DNA of 64,000 nt from Lottiidibacillus patelloidae (GCF_002262935.1 NZ_NPIA01000001.1:62001-126000), one strand, 5' to 3'; shown: positions 9,673 to 17,950, counted from the stretch's first letter. Program-made: numbers and translations. Notes: a model not told the origin generated them from the sequence alone.

Positions 9673-9836
9673 GTCTTGTAATATTGGCAATTGCGATTTA
9701 TTTAACGTACTATACGATTCGCTATGGCTTGTTAGTGAGAAAGGAAGAATCCAAAGGGGCAAGCATCGTTATTTTTATTCTTGCTTCCACCTTCATTCCA
9801 TTAATGATTTGGCTAAATTATTTTAGTAATAAATAA
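9669..9836 (+). CDS. Small two-helix membrane protein, probable D subunit of the ger operon
   Basis: A 55-aa frame begins at TTG 9669, overlapping the TGA of the C-subunit gene, with GGTGGGGA just upstream as ribosome binding site. It predicts two hydrophobic helices (MSLVILAIAIYLTYYTIRYG and IVIFILASTFIPLMIWLNYF) joined by a charged turn LLVRKEESKG. Small D subunits with two membrane segments are known in some Bacillus germinant receptor operons, where they modulate germination. The position and topology fit; sequence similarity could not be tested. Confidence 0.7.
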   Translation: MSLVILAIAIYLTYYTIRYGLLVRKEESKGASIVIFILASTFIPLMIWLNYFSNK

Positions 9837-9845
9837 AGAATTATT

Positions 9846-9880
9846 AAGAGCTAATACCTCATGATGTATTAGCTCTTTTG
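9846..9880 (+). terminator. Terminator of the ger operon
   Basis: AAGAGCTAATAC pairs with GTATTAGCTCTT, followed by TTT. It lies 10 bases after the D-like gene, placing that gene inside the operon. Confidence 0.85.
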
Positions 9881-9967
9881 CTATATTTATGAGAGGGAAT
9901 TAACAAGTTAATATAGAATACTTAGATTAGATAGTTTTTAACAGTAGTCCTAAAATAGGGGGATTTG

Positions 9968-10519
9968 ATGAACAAGGAAATATACATCGTTAGACATTGT
10001 GCAGCGGAAGGGCAACCAGCAGACGCAAATCTTACAGATATAGGGATGAAGCAAGCAAAGAAATTAGCTGATTACTTTGTTGATAAGAATGTTGGTAGAA
10101 TTTTTTCAAGTCCATACGTGCGCGCAATTCAGTCTGTAAAACCTTTAGCTTCTATGAAAGGCATTGAGATAGAAGTTGATGAGAGATTAGCAGAAAGAAC
10201 GTTAAGTACGGAAAATCTAGCTGATTGGATGGAAAAGTTAAGAGAGACTTACGTTAATTTACAGTTAAAGCTTCCAGGTGGGGAATCAAGCAGTGAAGCG
10301 ATGGAACGTGCTGTTGCTGTTATTGAAGATATTAAAATTAATGAAACAACATTGATTGCCTCGCACGGTAACTTAATCTCTCTATTATTAAAATATTATG
10401 ATCCGGCATTTGGCTTTACCGAATGGAAGGAACTCAGCAATCCCGATGTGTTTTTATTGAAAATTACTGAGGGAAATGAAGGTGACTTTGAACGAATTTG
10501 GAATAATCCAGATTCGTAA
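9968..10519 (+). CDS. Histidine phosphatase family protein
   Basis: The 183-aa protein has the phosphoglycerate mutase-like layout: IYIVRHCAAEGQ with the catalytic His, FSSPYVRAIQSVKPL, a proton donor region (LAERTLS), LPGGESSSEA and ASHGN with the second His. The usual RHG is RHC here. The substrate is unknown. ATG 9968 is preferred over TTG 9965 because AGGGGG ends at 9962. A terminator follows. Confidence 0.85.
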   Translation: MNKEIYIVRHCAAEGQPADANLTDIGMKQAKKLADYFVDKNVGRIFSSPYVRAIQSVKPLASMKGIEIEVDERLAERTLSTENLADWMEKLRETYVNLQLKLPGGESSSEAMERAVAVIEDIKINETTLIASHGNLISLLLKYYDPAFGFTEWKELSNPDVFLLKITEGNEGDFERIWNNPDS

Positions 10520-10530
10520 AATATCTAATG

Positions 10531-10562
10531 AAGAATCTGCTCAATTGCAGGTTCTTTTCTTT
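10531..10562 (+). terminator. Rho-independent terminator
   Basis: AAGAATCTGC pairs with GCAGGTTCTT with one mismatch, followed by a T-rich tract. Confidence 0.7.
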
Positions 10563-10616
10563 TTCTGTAGAAATATTATTTTATATACAATTTGTGGTAA
10601 TTAAAGGAGAGATTAA

Positions 10617-11555
10617 ATGGTGAAAGCAATATCGTTTAAAAGTAAACATTTCACTCTAGAAGAAATTTGTCATGGTGTTTATGCAGCGATAGCTAAGGAT
10701 GCTGGTAGGGCTGCAAGTAATGCTGGTTTTATTGATTTAGGTGAACAAACAATGGTGTTTGATACGTTTAACACGCAGCAAGCAGCCGAAGATTTAAAAA
10801 ATGTTGCAGAGAAGATAACCAAACAACCAGTATCATGGGTAATTAATAGTCACCACCACGGTGATCATGTACGTGGAAACCAAGTTTTTTCAAAGAGTAA
10901 CATCCTTTCAAGTGTAATAACGCGGCAACAAATACTTGAAAACCAAGCGTTAAAAATTCAGAAACAGCAGAATGATTTAGAAGGTTTGCACCAGTATATT
11001 AATTCATTGAAAACGAAGCTTGATAAGCAAGCCGACAAAAATATTGAAAACCAACTTAACTTCTTAAAAGAAATCGCAATCTCACTTCCATCTTTGAAAC
11101 TTACACCTCCAAACTATACATTTAAGCAAGAATTCACGTTTTGTGGCTCTAAAAGAACGGCGAAGCTAAAGACTTTTGGGAGCGCACATTCAGCATGTGA
11201 TGCTATTTTATACTTACCAGAAGATGAGGTAATTTTTATGAGTGATTTATTATTTGTAAATACACATCCGGTAATCTTTCCCGAATCTAATCCAGATCAG
11301 TGGATGACAATATTAGAAGAAATAGAAAAGCTGGTATTTCAGTTTGCAGTTCCTGGCCATGGTCCAATTGGTACAAAAACTGACTTATTGAACGTAAAAG
11401 AATATCTCGAAGAATTATATGAAGTTGTTAGCGACAGTGGAAATGTTGAAGAATTTCAAATGCCTGATAAGTATAAATCATGGTCATCACCATCGCTATA
11501 TCAGCAAAATATCAAAAACGTAAAAGCTATAAAAGAGAATCATAATAAAGGGTAA
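10617..11555 (+). CDS. MBL-fold metallo-hydrolase
   Basis: The 312-aa protein carries the zinc-binding motif HHHGDH near residue 80, a second metal histidine in GSAHSACD, an Asp in MSDLLF and VPGHGP near residue 248. Between the first and second motifs is a helical, charged insert of about 65 residues (residues 103-165) rich in Q, K and N. MBL-fold enzymes of this kind hydrolyse lactones, thioesters or phosphoesters; the substrate cannot be assigned. AAAGGAGA precedes the ATG. Confidence 0.85.
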   Translation: MVKAISFKSKHFTLEEICHGVYAAIAKDAGRAASNAGFIDLGEQTMVFDTFNTQQAAEDLKNVAEKITKQPVSWVINSHHHGDHVRGNQVFSKSNILSSVITRQQILENQALKIQKQQNDLEGLHQYINSLKTKLDKQADKNIENQLNFLKEIAISLPSLKLTPPNYTFKQEFTFCGSKRTAKLKTFGSAHSACDAILYLPEDEVIFMSDLLFVNTHPVIFPESNPDQWMTILEEIEKLVFQFAVPGHGPIGTKTDLLNVKEYLEELYEVVSDSGNVEEFQMPDKYKSWSSPSLYQQNIKNVKAIKENHNKG

Positions 11556-11670
11556 TAATTTTGAATCACAATTTTCCTGTGGCACAATAGTACCTTGATA
11601 TGTTTATTTTGGAATATTGTCAGCGTTAGAATTAAACACTAAGAAGATAAACAGGTAGGGAATGATTTTG

Positions 11671-12405
11671 ATGCAATGGGATTTAGTTTTTGTATTTTTA
11701 ATTGTATTAATTGGAAGTATTATGCAAGGAGCTAGTGGCTTTGGCTTTGGTCTAGTTGTCATGGGTATTCTCCCACTTATGCTCACTGTAAAGGATAGTA
11801 CGCTGTTAACGATGTCATTAGTTGTGGTCATGACAATTACTATTCTAAGTAAACTTTACAAATATATTGAACTTAAACAGATGCTTATAATTGTTGTATC
11901 AGCGTTATTTGCACGAATTTTTTCATTTTTGTTCTTAAATACTTATGGGGAAATGGATTTTTTAAAACAATGGCTAGGGATATTTTTAATAGTACTTGTT
12001 CTCTATTTGCTATTTTCGAAAAAAAAGAAAGAAAAGCCTGTCATAACTACACCACTATTGCCTATAATTTTAGGCCTGCTTGGAGGCTTTATTGGTGGAA
12101 TCTTTGCTGTTGGAGGTCCATTTTTTGTTTTTTACTTTTTAATGATTTATGAAGATAAGCGTAAATACAACGCTAACTTACAGGCGTCCTTCCTCATTAC
12201 TAGCTTATTTACGATAATCATTCATGGGGCTAATGGAGACTTTGATTCATCGTTTATTTTATATTTCCTTTGTGGTTTAGTTAGTGTTTTCATAGGAACA
12301 TACATTGGATTAAAGTTGTTTGAGAAATTGTCCAACGAGATAATAAAGAAAATAGCTATGATGATGGTGACGGTTGCAGCTATTATTTTAATCTTCATAG
12401 GTTAA
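11671..12405 (+). CDS. TauE/SafE family membrane transporter
   Basis: The 244-aa product has about eight membrane segments and the two repeated family blocks, GSIMQGASGFGFGLVVMG at the N terminus and GLLGGFIGGIFAVGGPFFVFY in the second half. Family members export sulfite, sulfoacetate or related anions. ATG 11671 is favoured because AGGTAGGG ends at 11660, one base before the alternative ATG 11662. Confidence 0.85.
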   Translation: MQWDLVFVFLIVLIGSIMQGASGFGFGLVVMGILPLMLTVKDSTLLTMSLVVVMTITILSKLYKYIELKQMLIIVVSALFARIFSFLFLNTYGEMDFLKQWLGIFLIVLVLYLLFSKKKKEKPVITTPLLPIILGLLGGFIGGIFAVGGPFFVFYFLMIYEDKRKYNANLQASFLITSLFTIIIHGANGDFDSSFILYFLCGLVSVFIGTYIGLKLFEKLSNEIIKKIAMMMVTVAAIILIFIG

Positions 12406-12479
12406 ATTAAAACTCGAGCAGAGACATAAATTGCAGTTAGTAAAAAAAATCCAAGTATAATAAGTCTCATCCAGATCAT
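12402..12479 (-). CDS. 25-aa hydrophobic micro-protein
   Basis: On the minus strand a perfect AAGGAGG at 12487-12493 stands 7 bases before an ATG that opens a 25-codon frame, mostly one membrane helix (MIWMRLIILGFFLLTAIYVSAR). Its stop overlaps the end of the convergent TauE/SafE gene by 4 bases. Very small frames can occur by chance, but the ribosome binding site is as strong as any in the window. No function can be given. Confidence 0.5.
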   Translation of the reverse strand: MIWMRLIILGFFLLTAIYVSARVLI

Positions 12480-12620
12480 TATTATTCCTCCTTAAATTAT
12501 TAAATCTTATTAAGAAGGAGGGACTACCACATAATTTGAATGAGCTATTAGCAGGTTTTATTGTATTTTAGTTGAATAAACTAAATATAGATGAAAGAAA
12601 CAAAGAGGATGAGAAATGAA

Positions 12621-12944
12621 ATGATTTTAAGAATTAGAAATGATTTAATTAACTATCAAAAAGCACATCAAAATAAAGTGAATATTCTATTGCATTATTT
12701 TGCCTTTTTATTTGCTTTTTTAGGTTGGATTTATTTATTTATTGATATTAAAGTAACTATAATCTTAGCAACCTCACATTACATACTTTCTAGCATTGGT
12801 CACATTTATTTTGAGAAGAACAAACCTGGAGCTATTAAGCGTCCTTGGTTAGGTTTTTACGCTGGTTTTCTTTGGTTTTTCATGCGAACCTATGAGCTAT
12901 TAACAAGGAAAAAAGTATTGCCAAATATATATAGTAATAATTAA
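12621..12944 (+). CDS. Mpo1/DUF962-like membrane protein
   Basis: The 107-aa product resembles the DUF962/Mpo1 family: YQKAHQNKVNILLHYFAFLFAFLGW, then SSIGHIYFEKNKPG, with conserved His residues that bind metal in the yeast dioxygenase Mpo1. Two to four membrane segments are predicted. ATG 12621 follows AGAGGATGAG; ATG 12591, 10 codons earlier, has no visible ribosome binding site but cannot be excluded. The enzymatic role is inferred from family. Confidence 0.7.
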   Translation: MILRIRNDLINYQKAHQNKVNILLHYFAFLFAFLGWIYLFIDIKVTIILATSHYILSSIGHIYFEKNKPGAIKRPWLGFYAGFLWFFMRTYELLTRKKVLPNIYSNN

Positions 12945-13022
12945 TAGAGATATGGATTAGGCGGAGTTTATTCTAAGCTAACTAAGTAAAAACGGTGTTT
13001 TTAAATCGAGGAGTTGTACATA

Positions 13023-13331
13023 TTGGAGAGCTTCACAGTAAAAGCGATAAAAATTATTAAGTGTATTCCTGAAGGTAAAGTTATGACATATGGGCAGATT
13101 GCTACATTAGCCGGTAGCCCAAAAGGAGCTAGACAAGTAGTTCGTATCTTGCATTCGATGAGTAAGAAATATAACTTACCTTGGCACCGTGTAATAAATG
13201 CTAAAGGTGAGATTAGTATTCAGGATGAAGAATTATTTATTAACCAAAAGATGATGTTAGAAAATGAAGGAGTAAAATTTTTAGGAGAAAGAACTATTAA
13301 TCTAAAGCTATACATGTACGTTATAGAATAG
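13023..13331 (+). CDS. Alkyltransferase-like protein (ATL)
   Basis: The 102-aa protein is the DNA-binding domain of the O6-alkylguanine transferase family: PEGKVMTYGQIATLAG with the winged helix, GARQVVRILHS, and an active-site motif PWHRV in place of PCHRV. With Trp instead of the acceptor Cys it cannot transfer alkyl groups; ATL proteins bind O6-alkylguanine and flag it for nucleotide excision repair. TTG 13023 is chosen because AGGAG ends at 13013, nine bases upstream. Confidence 0.88.
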   Translation: MESFTVKAIKIIKCIPEGKVMTYGQIATLAGSPKGARQVVRILHSMSKKYNLPWHRVINAKGEISIQDEELFINQKMMLENEGVKFLGERTINLKLYMYVIE

Positions 13332-13343
13332 CTATTATTTTTT

Positions 13344-13373
13344 AGCTGCCTTAAAGTATAGGCTGCTTTTTTT
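13344..13373 (+). terminator. Rho-independent terminator
   Basis: AGCTGCC pairs with GGCTGCT with one T-T mismatch, followed by seven T. Confidence 0.6.
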
Positions 13374-13500
13374 GAGCCTTTTTTAATATGAAATTGTTTA
13401 AAAGATTTACTAATCGGGTAAATACAAATATCAACTAAGAAGAATTGCTATTTCGAATGTAAGTTTGATGTTAAAATAATAACTAAAGAGGTGGAGCCTG

Positions 13501-14097
13501 ATGCAAGAAATGCTAAATCTGATTATTGAAAAACTTGATTCATTAGACAAAGGGCAGAACCAGCTAGTAGGAAAAGTATCAAATCTTGAGCAAGGCCAAA
13601 AAGAACTAGTTGAAAAAGTAACAAAGCTTGATGAAGGCCAAAAAAGTCTTGAGCAAGGTCAGAAAGAACTAGTAGGAAAAGTAACAACTCTTGAACAAGG
13701 CCAAAAAAGTCTTGAGCAAGGTCAGAAAGAACTAGTAGGAAAAGTAACAACTCTTGAGCAAGGCCAAAAAAGTCTTGAGCAAAGTCAAAAAGAACTAGTA
13801 GGAAAAGTGACAACTCTTGAGGAAGGCCAAAAAAGTCTTGATCAAGGTCAAAAAGAACTAGTAGAAAAAGTATCAAATATAGATAACAGACTAAATAATT
13901 TAGAACTTAGGAATGAAGAGATGCAATTTGATGTTACTGAAATTAGAAAAACAGTTCATCGTATTGAAGAAAATCTACCAAAGGACATAGAAGCTATTCT
14001 AGGTAGGATTAATAAAAATGTTGATGATAAATGCGACGCGTTAAACAAACGTGTTTTTAAAGTTGAAGCTGAAATTGAAAGATTAAATAGACAGTGA
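13501..14097 (+). CDS. Coiled-coil protein with 21-residue tandem repeats
   Basis: The 198-aa hydrophilic protein is dominated by a 21-residue repeat (LEQGQKELVGKVTTLEQGQK plus S) at about residues 20-125. Twenty-one residues equal three heptads, so the protein should form a long continuous coiled coil. The C-terminal part (NIDNRLNNLELRNEEMQ ... RVFKVEAEIERLNRQ) is non-repetitive coiled coil. There is no signal peptide or membrane segment. GAGGTGGAGCCTG lies before the ATG. The family is not recognised; a structural or scaffold role is a guess. Confidence 0.75.
   Translation: MQEMLNLIIEKLDSLDKGQNQLVGKVSNLEQGQKELVEKVTKLDEGQKSLEQGQKELVGKVTTLEQGQKSLEQGQKELVGKVTTLEQGQKSLEQSQKELVGKVTTLEEGQKSLDQGQKELVEKVSNIDNRLNNLELRNEEMQFDVTEIRKTVHRIEENLPKDIEAILGRINKNVDDKCDALNKRVFKVEAEIERLNRQ
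13559..13873 (+). repeat. 63-bp in-frame tandem repeats
   Basis: About five copies of a 63-base unit (core CTTGAGCAAGGTCAGAAAG) lie head to tail inside the coiled-coil gene. The inner copies are nearly identical, differing mainly at third positions, which suggests recent expansion by slippage or recombination. Confidence 0.85.
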
Positions 14098-14136
14098 CAC
14101 GGTAATGGAATTCTATATTCATTACTGTTTTTGTTT
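14098..14136 (+). terminator. Rho-independent terminator
   Basis: ACGGTAATG pairs with CATTACTGT, followed by TTTTTGTTTT. It closes the coiled-coil gene. Confidence 0.7.
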
Positions 14137-14198
14137 TAAAGGGATATATTATAAGATTATAGAAATGGTATAAAATAAAATATATGAGGTGGTCTACG

Positions 14199-14666
14199 AT
14201 GAAAAAATGGACAAGTGAAATAGAAATTAATGCACCAATAGAAAAAGTATGGGATTTATTTGATGGGTCACTTGAAAATATGCAAAAAATCATGCCGCAA
14301 GTAATAGAAAATACTCCGGTTAAAGAAACAGAAGAAAAAGTTGGATCTGTTACTCGCCAAAAATATAAAGAGGGAAAAAGGGTCGAGGAATACGATGTGG
14401 AAACTTTATTGTATAAAAATGAACCTAACGAGAAGGAACTTAAAGTGGGCTTTACGCTTGCAAAAATGTTTGAAATTACAGCTCATTATAAACTAGAAAA
14501 GATAGATGAAAATAGAACATTTTTTAAGTATACAGTCACAAATAAAGCGTTAAAATGGTTTGTTAAATTCTTTCTTCTTTTTGCTACTGAAAAGGTCGTT
14601 ACTCAATTCATGAAGCGAGTAAAAAAAGTTGCTGAAGAAGAAAGTGAAGTTTTAGTAAATAATTAA
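14199..14666 (+). CDS. SRPBCC family protein
   Basis: The 155-aa protein has the START-like fold: MKKWTSEIEINAPIEKVWDLFDG at the N terminus, a central beta sheet, and a long C-terminal amphipathic helix (ATEKVVTQFMKRVKKVAEEE). It likely binds a lipid or other hydrophobic ligand. ATG 14199 is preferred over 14184 because GAGGTGG lies between them. It is followed at 14 bases by a DUF456 gene. Confidence 0.75.
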   Translation: MKKWTSEIEINAPIEKVWDLFDGSLENMQKIMPQVIENTPVKETEEKVGSVTRQKYKEGKRVEEYDVETLLYKNEPNEKELKVGFTLAKMFEITAHYKLEKIDENRTFFKYTVTNKALKWFVKFFLLFATEKVVTQFMKRVKKVAEEESEVLVNN

Positions 14667-14680
14667 AGGATGTGCAAATA

Positions 14681-15160
14681 ATGACTTTAGTATGGTCAAT
14701 TATTATTACTATTTTATTTATCTTAAGTTTTATTGGACTTATTTATCCAGTAATCCCAAGCGTACTACTGATTTGGGGTGGATTTTTCATTTATCATTTC
14801 TTAATTAATTCAAATGAATTAGGTTTTTGGTTCTATAGTATCATGGTTGGATTAACAGTTATACTATTTGTAGCAGATTTAATTTTTAATAACTTCTTTT
14901 TAGATAAAACAAATACTTCAAAGCTAGGAAAAATTGTTGGGGCAATTTCGCTTATTGTAGGCTCGTTTATATATCCGCCTTTCGGACTTTTAATAGTACC
15001 GTTTATTTCTGTCCTACTAGTAGAACTTTCACAAAGAAAAACTTTGAAAGAGGCAAGCTACTCTTCCTTAGGAACATTATTTGGCTTTTTATCTAGCTCC
15101 TTAGCGAAAGCACTTTTGCAAGTGATGATGATTGTTTTATTTATTATATGGATTTTATAG
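14681..15160 (+). CDS. DUF456 family membrane protein
   Basis: The 159-aa product has about five membrane helices and the DUF456 features: GLIYPVIPSVLLIWGGFFIYH at the N terminus and FIYPPFGLLIVPFISVLLVEL in the middle, followed by a glycine-containing last helix. The function of the family is unknown. ATG 14681 is chosen because AAAGGA at 14665-14670 is 10 bases away; the in-frame GTG at 14672 is too close. Confidence 0.8.
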   Translation: MTLVWSIIITILFILSFIGLIYPVIPSVLLIWGGFFIYHFLINSNELGFWFYSIMVGLTVILFVADLIFNNFFLDKTNTSKLGKIVGAISLIVGSFIYPPFGLLIVPFISVLLVELSQRKTLKEASYSSLGTLFGFLSSSLAKALLQVMMIVLFIIWIL

Positions 15161-15174
15161 AAGGACTGGCATAA

Positions 15175-15570
15175 ATGATGAAGAAAACAATGGCGTTAAT
15201 ACCAACTTTAATTATTGCTTTAGTATATATTTTTTTGTTTCATAATGGAGATTCGGTAGAATATGAAGTTCTCACTAGAGAAGATTATCCGAAAGAGATC
15301 CAGGAAAAACTGGAACAAAAAATAAGAAATGATAAAGAAATAATAGTGATCCACGACAAAAAGAATACATATATTTATTTTAGTCCAGACCACACTACGA
15401 ATGAATACATAACAACTTCTTTAGATGTGAAAAAGAACAAAAATAAATATGTTGTAACGGCAAAGGTATCTTATGCGACAAACGATACAAATGTAAATGA
15501 TGAGATATTAATTAAATTACATAAAATATCAGAAGATGATATTTCAATCAAAGAAATTGATAATAAATAG
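15175..15570 (+). CDS. Hypothetical membrane-anchored or secreted protein
   Basis: The 131-aa product begins with one hydrophobic segment (residues 5-22, MALIPTLIIALVYIFLF) that lacks a clear cleavage site or lipobox, followed by a charged, lysine-rich extracytoplasmic domain of about 105 residues with alternating beta strands. No family is recognised. It starts 14 bases after the DUF456 gene and is followed by a terminator, so the genes at 14199-15570 probably form one operon. Confidence 0.6.
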   Translation: MMKKTMALIPTLIIALVYIFLFHNGDSVEYEVLTREDYPKEIQEKLEQKIRNDKEIIVIHDKKNTYIYFSPDHTTNEYITTSLDVKKNKNKYVVTAKVSYATNDTNVNDEILIKLHKISEDDISIKEIDNK

Positions 15571-15591
15571 AAGGCATTAATAACTAAAACA

Positions 15592-15632
15592 ATACAAAAG
15601 AGTCTGGCGCTTGTGTCCCAGACTCTTTGTAT
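15592..15632. terminator. Bidirectional terminator between convergent genes
   Basis: AAGAGTCTGG pairs with CCAGACTCTT, extended outwards with one bulge, with A and T tracts on both sides. The loop region reads CGCTTGTGTC and is nearly the same as that of the hairpin at 63531. Confidence 0.8.
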
Positions 15633-15634
15633 TT

Positions 15635-16699
15635 TTATTCGACAGCTACTTTATCGGCCACAAAAGTACTTATGATTTTCTTTAGTGTTTCAAGTGTTAA
15701 GTCTAACTCTTTTTCTCCAGCACTAGATAAAAGTTCTTTCGTATTTTCTATTTCAAATGTAATCGTACGGTCCCAATATTCATGGAAAACAGAAAGTGGA
15801 CTGTTTAAGAAAAGCTCCATTTCTGAAAAATATTGAGGCTCTAGATGTGGTGATAATTCAAGGTTTGGAAAATCAAGTACTTCCCTTATAAGTTCGAATA
15901 CAGATTCGTGACTTGGAGGGTTAGGGTTAGTAATATGGTATATTTTATTAGCTTCGGCATATTTAAGACCAAGAGCGAGAACTTTTGCTACATAGTCAAC
16001 TGGAACAATGTTTGATGCAGTTTTCGGTTCAATTTTCAGGCGATAATTCGTCTCTTGCCAATTATCTTGCTTACTAACTTTTCTTTTTAATAGTTTTAAT
16101 CCGCGAAGTAACCCGTACAATGCAAATGTTGTATCCGCTTCTCCAGTGACAGAGTCACCAATAATGATAGAAGGACGCATAATAGATACTTCAAAATATT
16201 TGTTATACTCAAGTGCTAGGTGTTCTGTTGCGCATTTACTCTCCTCATATGGGTTAACGAATAATCCGTTTGTATTGTGTAAAGTTTCGCTTGCATACGT
16301 TTTTTTACCAAGTGTATAAGCTGTACTTACATAAATAAATTTAGTAACAGCAATTGCTTTTGCAAACTCTAACACATTTTTTGTACCTTCTACATTAATA
16401 CGAAACGTTTCATCCTTACGATTTTCATCGAATGACAATAGTGCTGCCATATGATAAATTGCATCAATATTATGCTTTAAGTCATCTGCTACAAGTTGTG
16501 AAATGCCGAGATTGATGGATGTAATATCACCATAAATCGCATGTACTTTTTGCGCATCGCTTTTTGACAAGCTTTCTAATAAAGTTTGATATTTATATTC
16601 ACTACGGACGAGTAGATAAAGTTCGTGCCCTTCAACGATTAATTCCTTAATTAAACGTTTCCCTACAAATCCAGTTGCTCCAGTAAGTAATATGTTCAT
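15635..16699 (-). CDS. NAD-dependent epimerase/SDR family oxidoreductase
   Basis: The 354-aa product is an extended short-chain dehydrogenase: nucleotide-binding GATGFVGKRL at residues 6-15, ADDLKHNIDAIYHMAALLSF, and the catalytic YEESK motif near residue 145. It resembles thioester-reductase-like and male-sterility-type SDR enzymes that act on lipid or polyketide intermediates. The start is the ATG at 16697-16699, with AAAGGAGC 8 bases upstream; the longer frame upstream has no ribosome binding site. Confidence 0.82.
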   Translation of the reverse strand: MNILLTGATGFVGKRLIKELIVEGHELYLLVRSEYKYQTLLESLSKSDAQKVHAIYGDITSINLGISQLVADDLKHNIDAIYHMAALLSFDENRKDETFRINVEGTKNVLEFAKAIAVTKFIYVSTAYTLGKKTYASETLHNTNGLFVNPYEESKCATEHLALEYNKYFEVSIMRPSIIIGDSVTGEADTTFALYGLLRGLKLLKRKVSKQDNWQETNYRLKIEPKTASNIVPVDYVAKVLALGLKYAEANKIYHITNPNPPSHESVFELIREVLDFPNLELSPHLEPQYFSEMELFLNSPLSVFHEYWDRTITFEIENTKELLSSAGEKELDLTLETLKKIISTFVADKVAVE

Positions 16700-16824
16700 G
16701 CTGTAGCTCCTTTGTTGGATATATTTTTTAACTCTCATTATTATAACATTGATAGAAAAGAATAAGAATACATGCTAGACTACAAGGATAATATAGGAGT
16801 ATTATTGAAGGGAAGTACCAAATC

Positions 16825-17175
16825 GTGGATATTAGCGTACATGAACAATTGTTATTCTTAGAGAAACAGCTTCTTGCACATAATGTTAGAAAATCAAAGG
16901 ATCATTTAGATAAAATTCTTGCTGATGATTTTGTTGAATTTGGGAGCTCGGGAATAGTTTTTACAAAAAAAGATATTATTGATAGGCTTAGCACAGAAGA
17001 AGAAATTGATTATGTCCTCACAAATTTTCATACCAAAATCTTAGAAGAAAATGTTGTCTTAACAACTTTTGAAATAGAAAAAAACGCAGGAGTTAAGTAT
17101 ACGTTACGCAGCTCAATTTGGAGAAAAACGGATGGTAAATGGCAAATAGTGTTTCATCAAGGAACACCAAAATAG
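16825..17175 (+). CDS. DUF4440/SnoaL-like protein
   Basis: The 116-aa protein has the NTF2-like fold: an N-terminal helix, ILADDFVEFGSSGIVFTKKDII, and a C-terminal WRKTDGKWQIVFHQGTP strand typical of DUF4440. Such proteins form a small hydrophobic pocket; no catalytic role can be set. The start is GTG 16825 with GAAGGGA 10 bases upstream. Confidence 0.75.
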   Translation: MDISVHEQLLFLEKQLLAHNVRKSKDHLDKILADDFVEFGSSGIVFTKKDIIDRLSTEEEIDYVLTNFHTKILEENVVLTTFEIEKNAGVKYTLRSSIWRKTDGKWQIVFHQGTPK

Positions 17176-17250
17176 TCATAATATGAAAGAAAAACCGATG
17201 GATATTAATAAAACATATAGAGAAAATAATACATAATGGAGAGTGATTGT

Positions 17251-17943
17251 ATGTTAAAAAGAGGAATTCCGAATGCGTTTACATTAGGAAACTTATATTG
17301 CGGGTTTCTTTCTGTCGGATTTGCGGCACAAGGGCAATTTAAGAATGCAGCTATATTAATATTAATCGGAATGATGTTAGACAGTATGGATGGACGGGTA
17401 GCCCGTATGTTGAATGCAGAAAGTGAACTAGGGAAAGAATTAGATTCATTAGCTGATGTTGTAACATTTGGTGTTGCTCCAGCATTTTTAGTTTACTACA
17501 CGTCATTTGCGGATTTTGGTATGTTAGGTTATCTTGTTGCAGCTTTATTTCCGTTATTCGGTGCATTTAGATTAGCAAGATTTAACATTAAAGCAACAAC
17601 ATCTTCATCTAAATATTTTACAGGTGTACCAATAACTGCTGCAGGTGGAATACTAGCACTATTAACGTTATTCGGAGACAAAATTCCTAATATTGTTGTA
17701 AGTGTTACCTTTACAGCACTATGTTTTTTAATGGTTAGCAAGGTTAAAATTCCTAGTTTCAAGGAAATTCCACTACCTAAATACGGTACAATTATTACCG
17801 TTTTCTTAGGTTGTGTAATATACCTCGTTTACAAACAGACACATGAACAATTTCCAATTTTCCTATATATTGCAATCCCTCTTTACATTGCATATATCGG
17901 ATATAGAATTAACAAAAATAAAAAGCAAATAAAACAAAAATAA
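17251..17943 (+). CDS. pssA: CDP-diacylglycerol-serine O-phosphatidyltransferase
   Basis: The 230-aa membrane enzyme carries the CDP-alcohol phosphotransferase signature DSMDGRVARMLNAESELGKE...DSLAD, with the four conserved Asp residues, and about seven membrane segments. It makes phosphatidylserine, the precursor of phosphatidylethanolamine. ATG 17251 is chosen (GGAGAGTGA upstream) over ATG 17236. No psd gene is adjacent. Confidence 0.9.
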   Translation: MLKRGIPNAFTLGNLYCGFLSVGFAAQGQFKNAAILILIGMMLDSMDGRVARMLNAESELGKELDSLADVVTFGVAPAFLVYYTSFADFGMLGYLVAALFPLFGAFRLARFNIKATTSSSKYFTGVPITAAGGILALLTLFGDKIPNIVVSVTFTALCFLMVSKVKIPSFKEIPLPKYGTIITVFLGCVIYLVYKQTHEQFPIFLYIAIPLYIAYIGYRINKNKKQIKQK

Positions 17944-17950
17944 TGTAATG

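Noticed and set aside
9605-9826. 73-codon frame overlapping the end of the GerC gene
   Set aside because: It is out of frame with both the C subunit and the D-like gene, which explain the region better.
13559-13873. Regular repeats as a possible CRISPR array
   Set aside because: Units are contiguous with no unique spacers and lie in a coding frame.
13523-13876. 117-codon minus-strand frame opposite the coiled-coil gene
   Set aside because: The in-frame 63-base periodicity keeps both strands open; the plus frame has the ribosome binding site and a continuous non-repeat C terminus.
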